From positions 1 through 6,352 of the forward strand of contig DHXK01000107.1 in the NCBI GenBank assembly GCA_002413665.1: 6,352 nucleotides of DNA, in the 5' to 3' direction. The DNA is from Legionellales bacterium UBA5158 (GTDB lineage: Bacteria > Pseudomonadota > Gammaproteobacteria > DSM-16500). Below, one piece after another: positions 6,308 to 6,352 of the stretch (its first letter is position 1; each line of letters opens with the position of its first letter). The notes below the pieces were generated by a model. It was not told the origin of the DNA and did no database searches. It worked only from the letters and a program-made list of their open reading frames with translations. Position numbers and translations under genes: made by a program.

Positions 6308-6352
6308 CAGATGAAATTATTTCAGCAGGCTGGCTGCGCCGATGTTTTGGGT
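6304..6352 (+). CDS. Possible start of next gene, TTG start overlapping nhaA stop
   Basis: A TTG at 6304-6306 overlaps the nhaA TGA (6305-6307). It sits 7 bases after AGAGGA (6291-6296), an excellent ribosome site inside the last nhaA codons, and opens a frame reading MTDEIISAGWLRRCFG up to the window edge. The rival start, ATG at 6311 in another frame (MKLFQQAGCADVLG), is 14 bases from the same site, which is too far for efficient use. Only 16 codons are visible and I cannot assign a family. If real, the gene is translationally coupled to nhaA. Confidence 0.4.
   Translation, partial: MTDEIISAGWLRRCFG

Overview
The window comes from an AT-rich gammaproteobacterial chromosome. The pyruvate kinase is of the PykA type, the phosphoglycerate kinase starts and reads like the enterobacterial form, and pgk and pyk are adjacent. 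The pgk-pyk pairing, the low GC and two uncharacterised flanking proteins suggest the Legionella/Coxiella side of the class (Legionellales). That placement is inference; no rRNA or other phylogenetic marker is present.

Layout from left to right. Positions 1-963 hold a long minus-strand reading frame that runs off the left edge; it is at least 321 residues long and I cannot assign it to a family. A 171-bp gap, serving as divergent upstream region, separates it from a plus-strand gene (1135-1566) for a 143-residue protein whose C-terminal half looks like a Cro/CI-type helix-turn-helix. Positions 1567-1754 are a convergent intergenic stretch with two inverted repeats. The second is a near-perfect 61-bp palindrome that takes in the stop codon of the next gene and probably acts as its terminator. 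The block 1755-4925 is a minus-strand run transcribed as pgk, pyk, msrA. pgk and pyk overlap by 4 bases (ATGA), and msrA follows pyk after 76 bp. A divergent promoter region (4926-5116) leads to nhaA on the plus strand (5117-6307). nhaA appears to overlap a further gene starting with TTG at 6304 and cut by the right edge.

The identified genes are housekeeping. Pgk and Pyk are the two ATP-forming enzymes of lower glycolysis, and their overlap suggests coordinated translation. MsrA repairs oxidised methionine and NhaA exports sodium in exchange for protons. I see no CRISPR array, transposase, phage gene, tRNA or rRNA. The points most worth following up are the two uncharacterised proteins on the left, the palindrome at the msrA stop codon, and the apparent one-cysteine form of MsrA. 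I do not see convincing evidence of a new multi-gene system.
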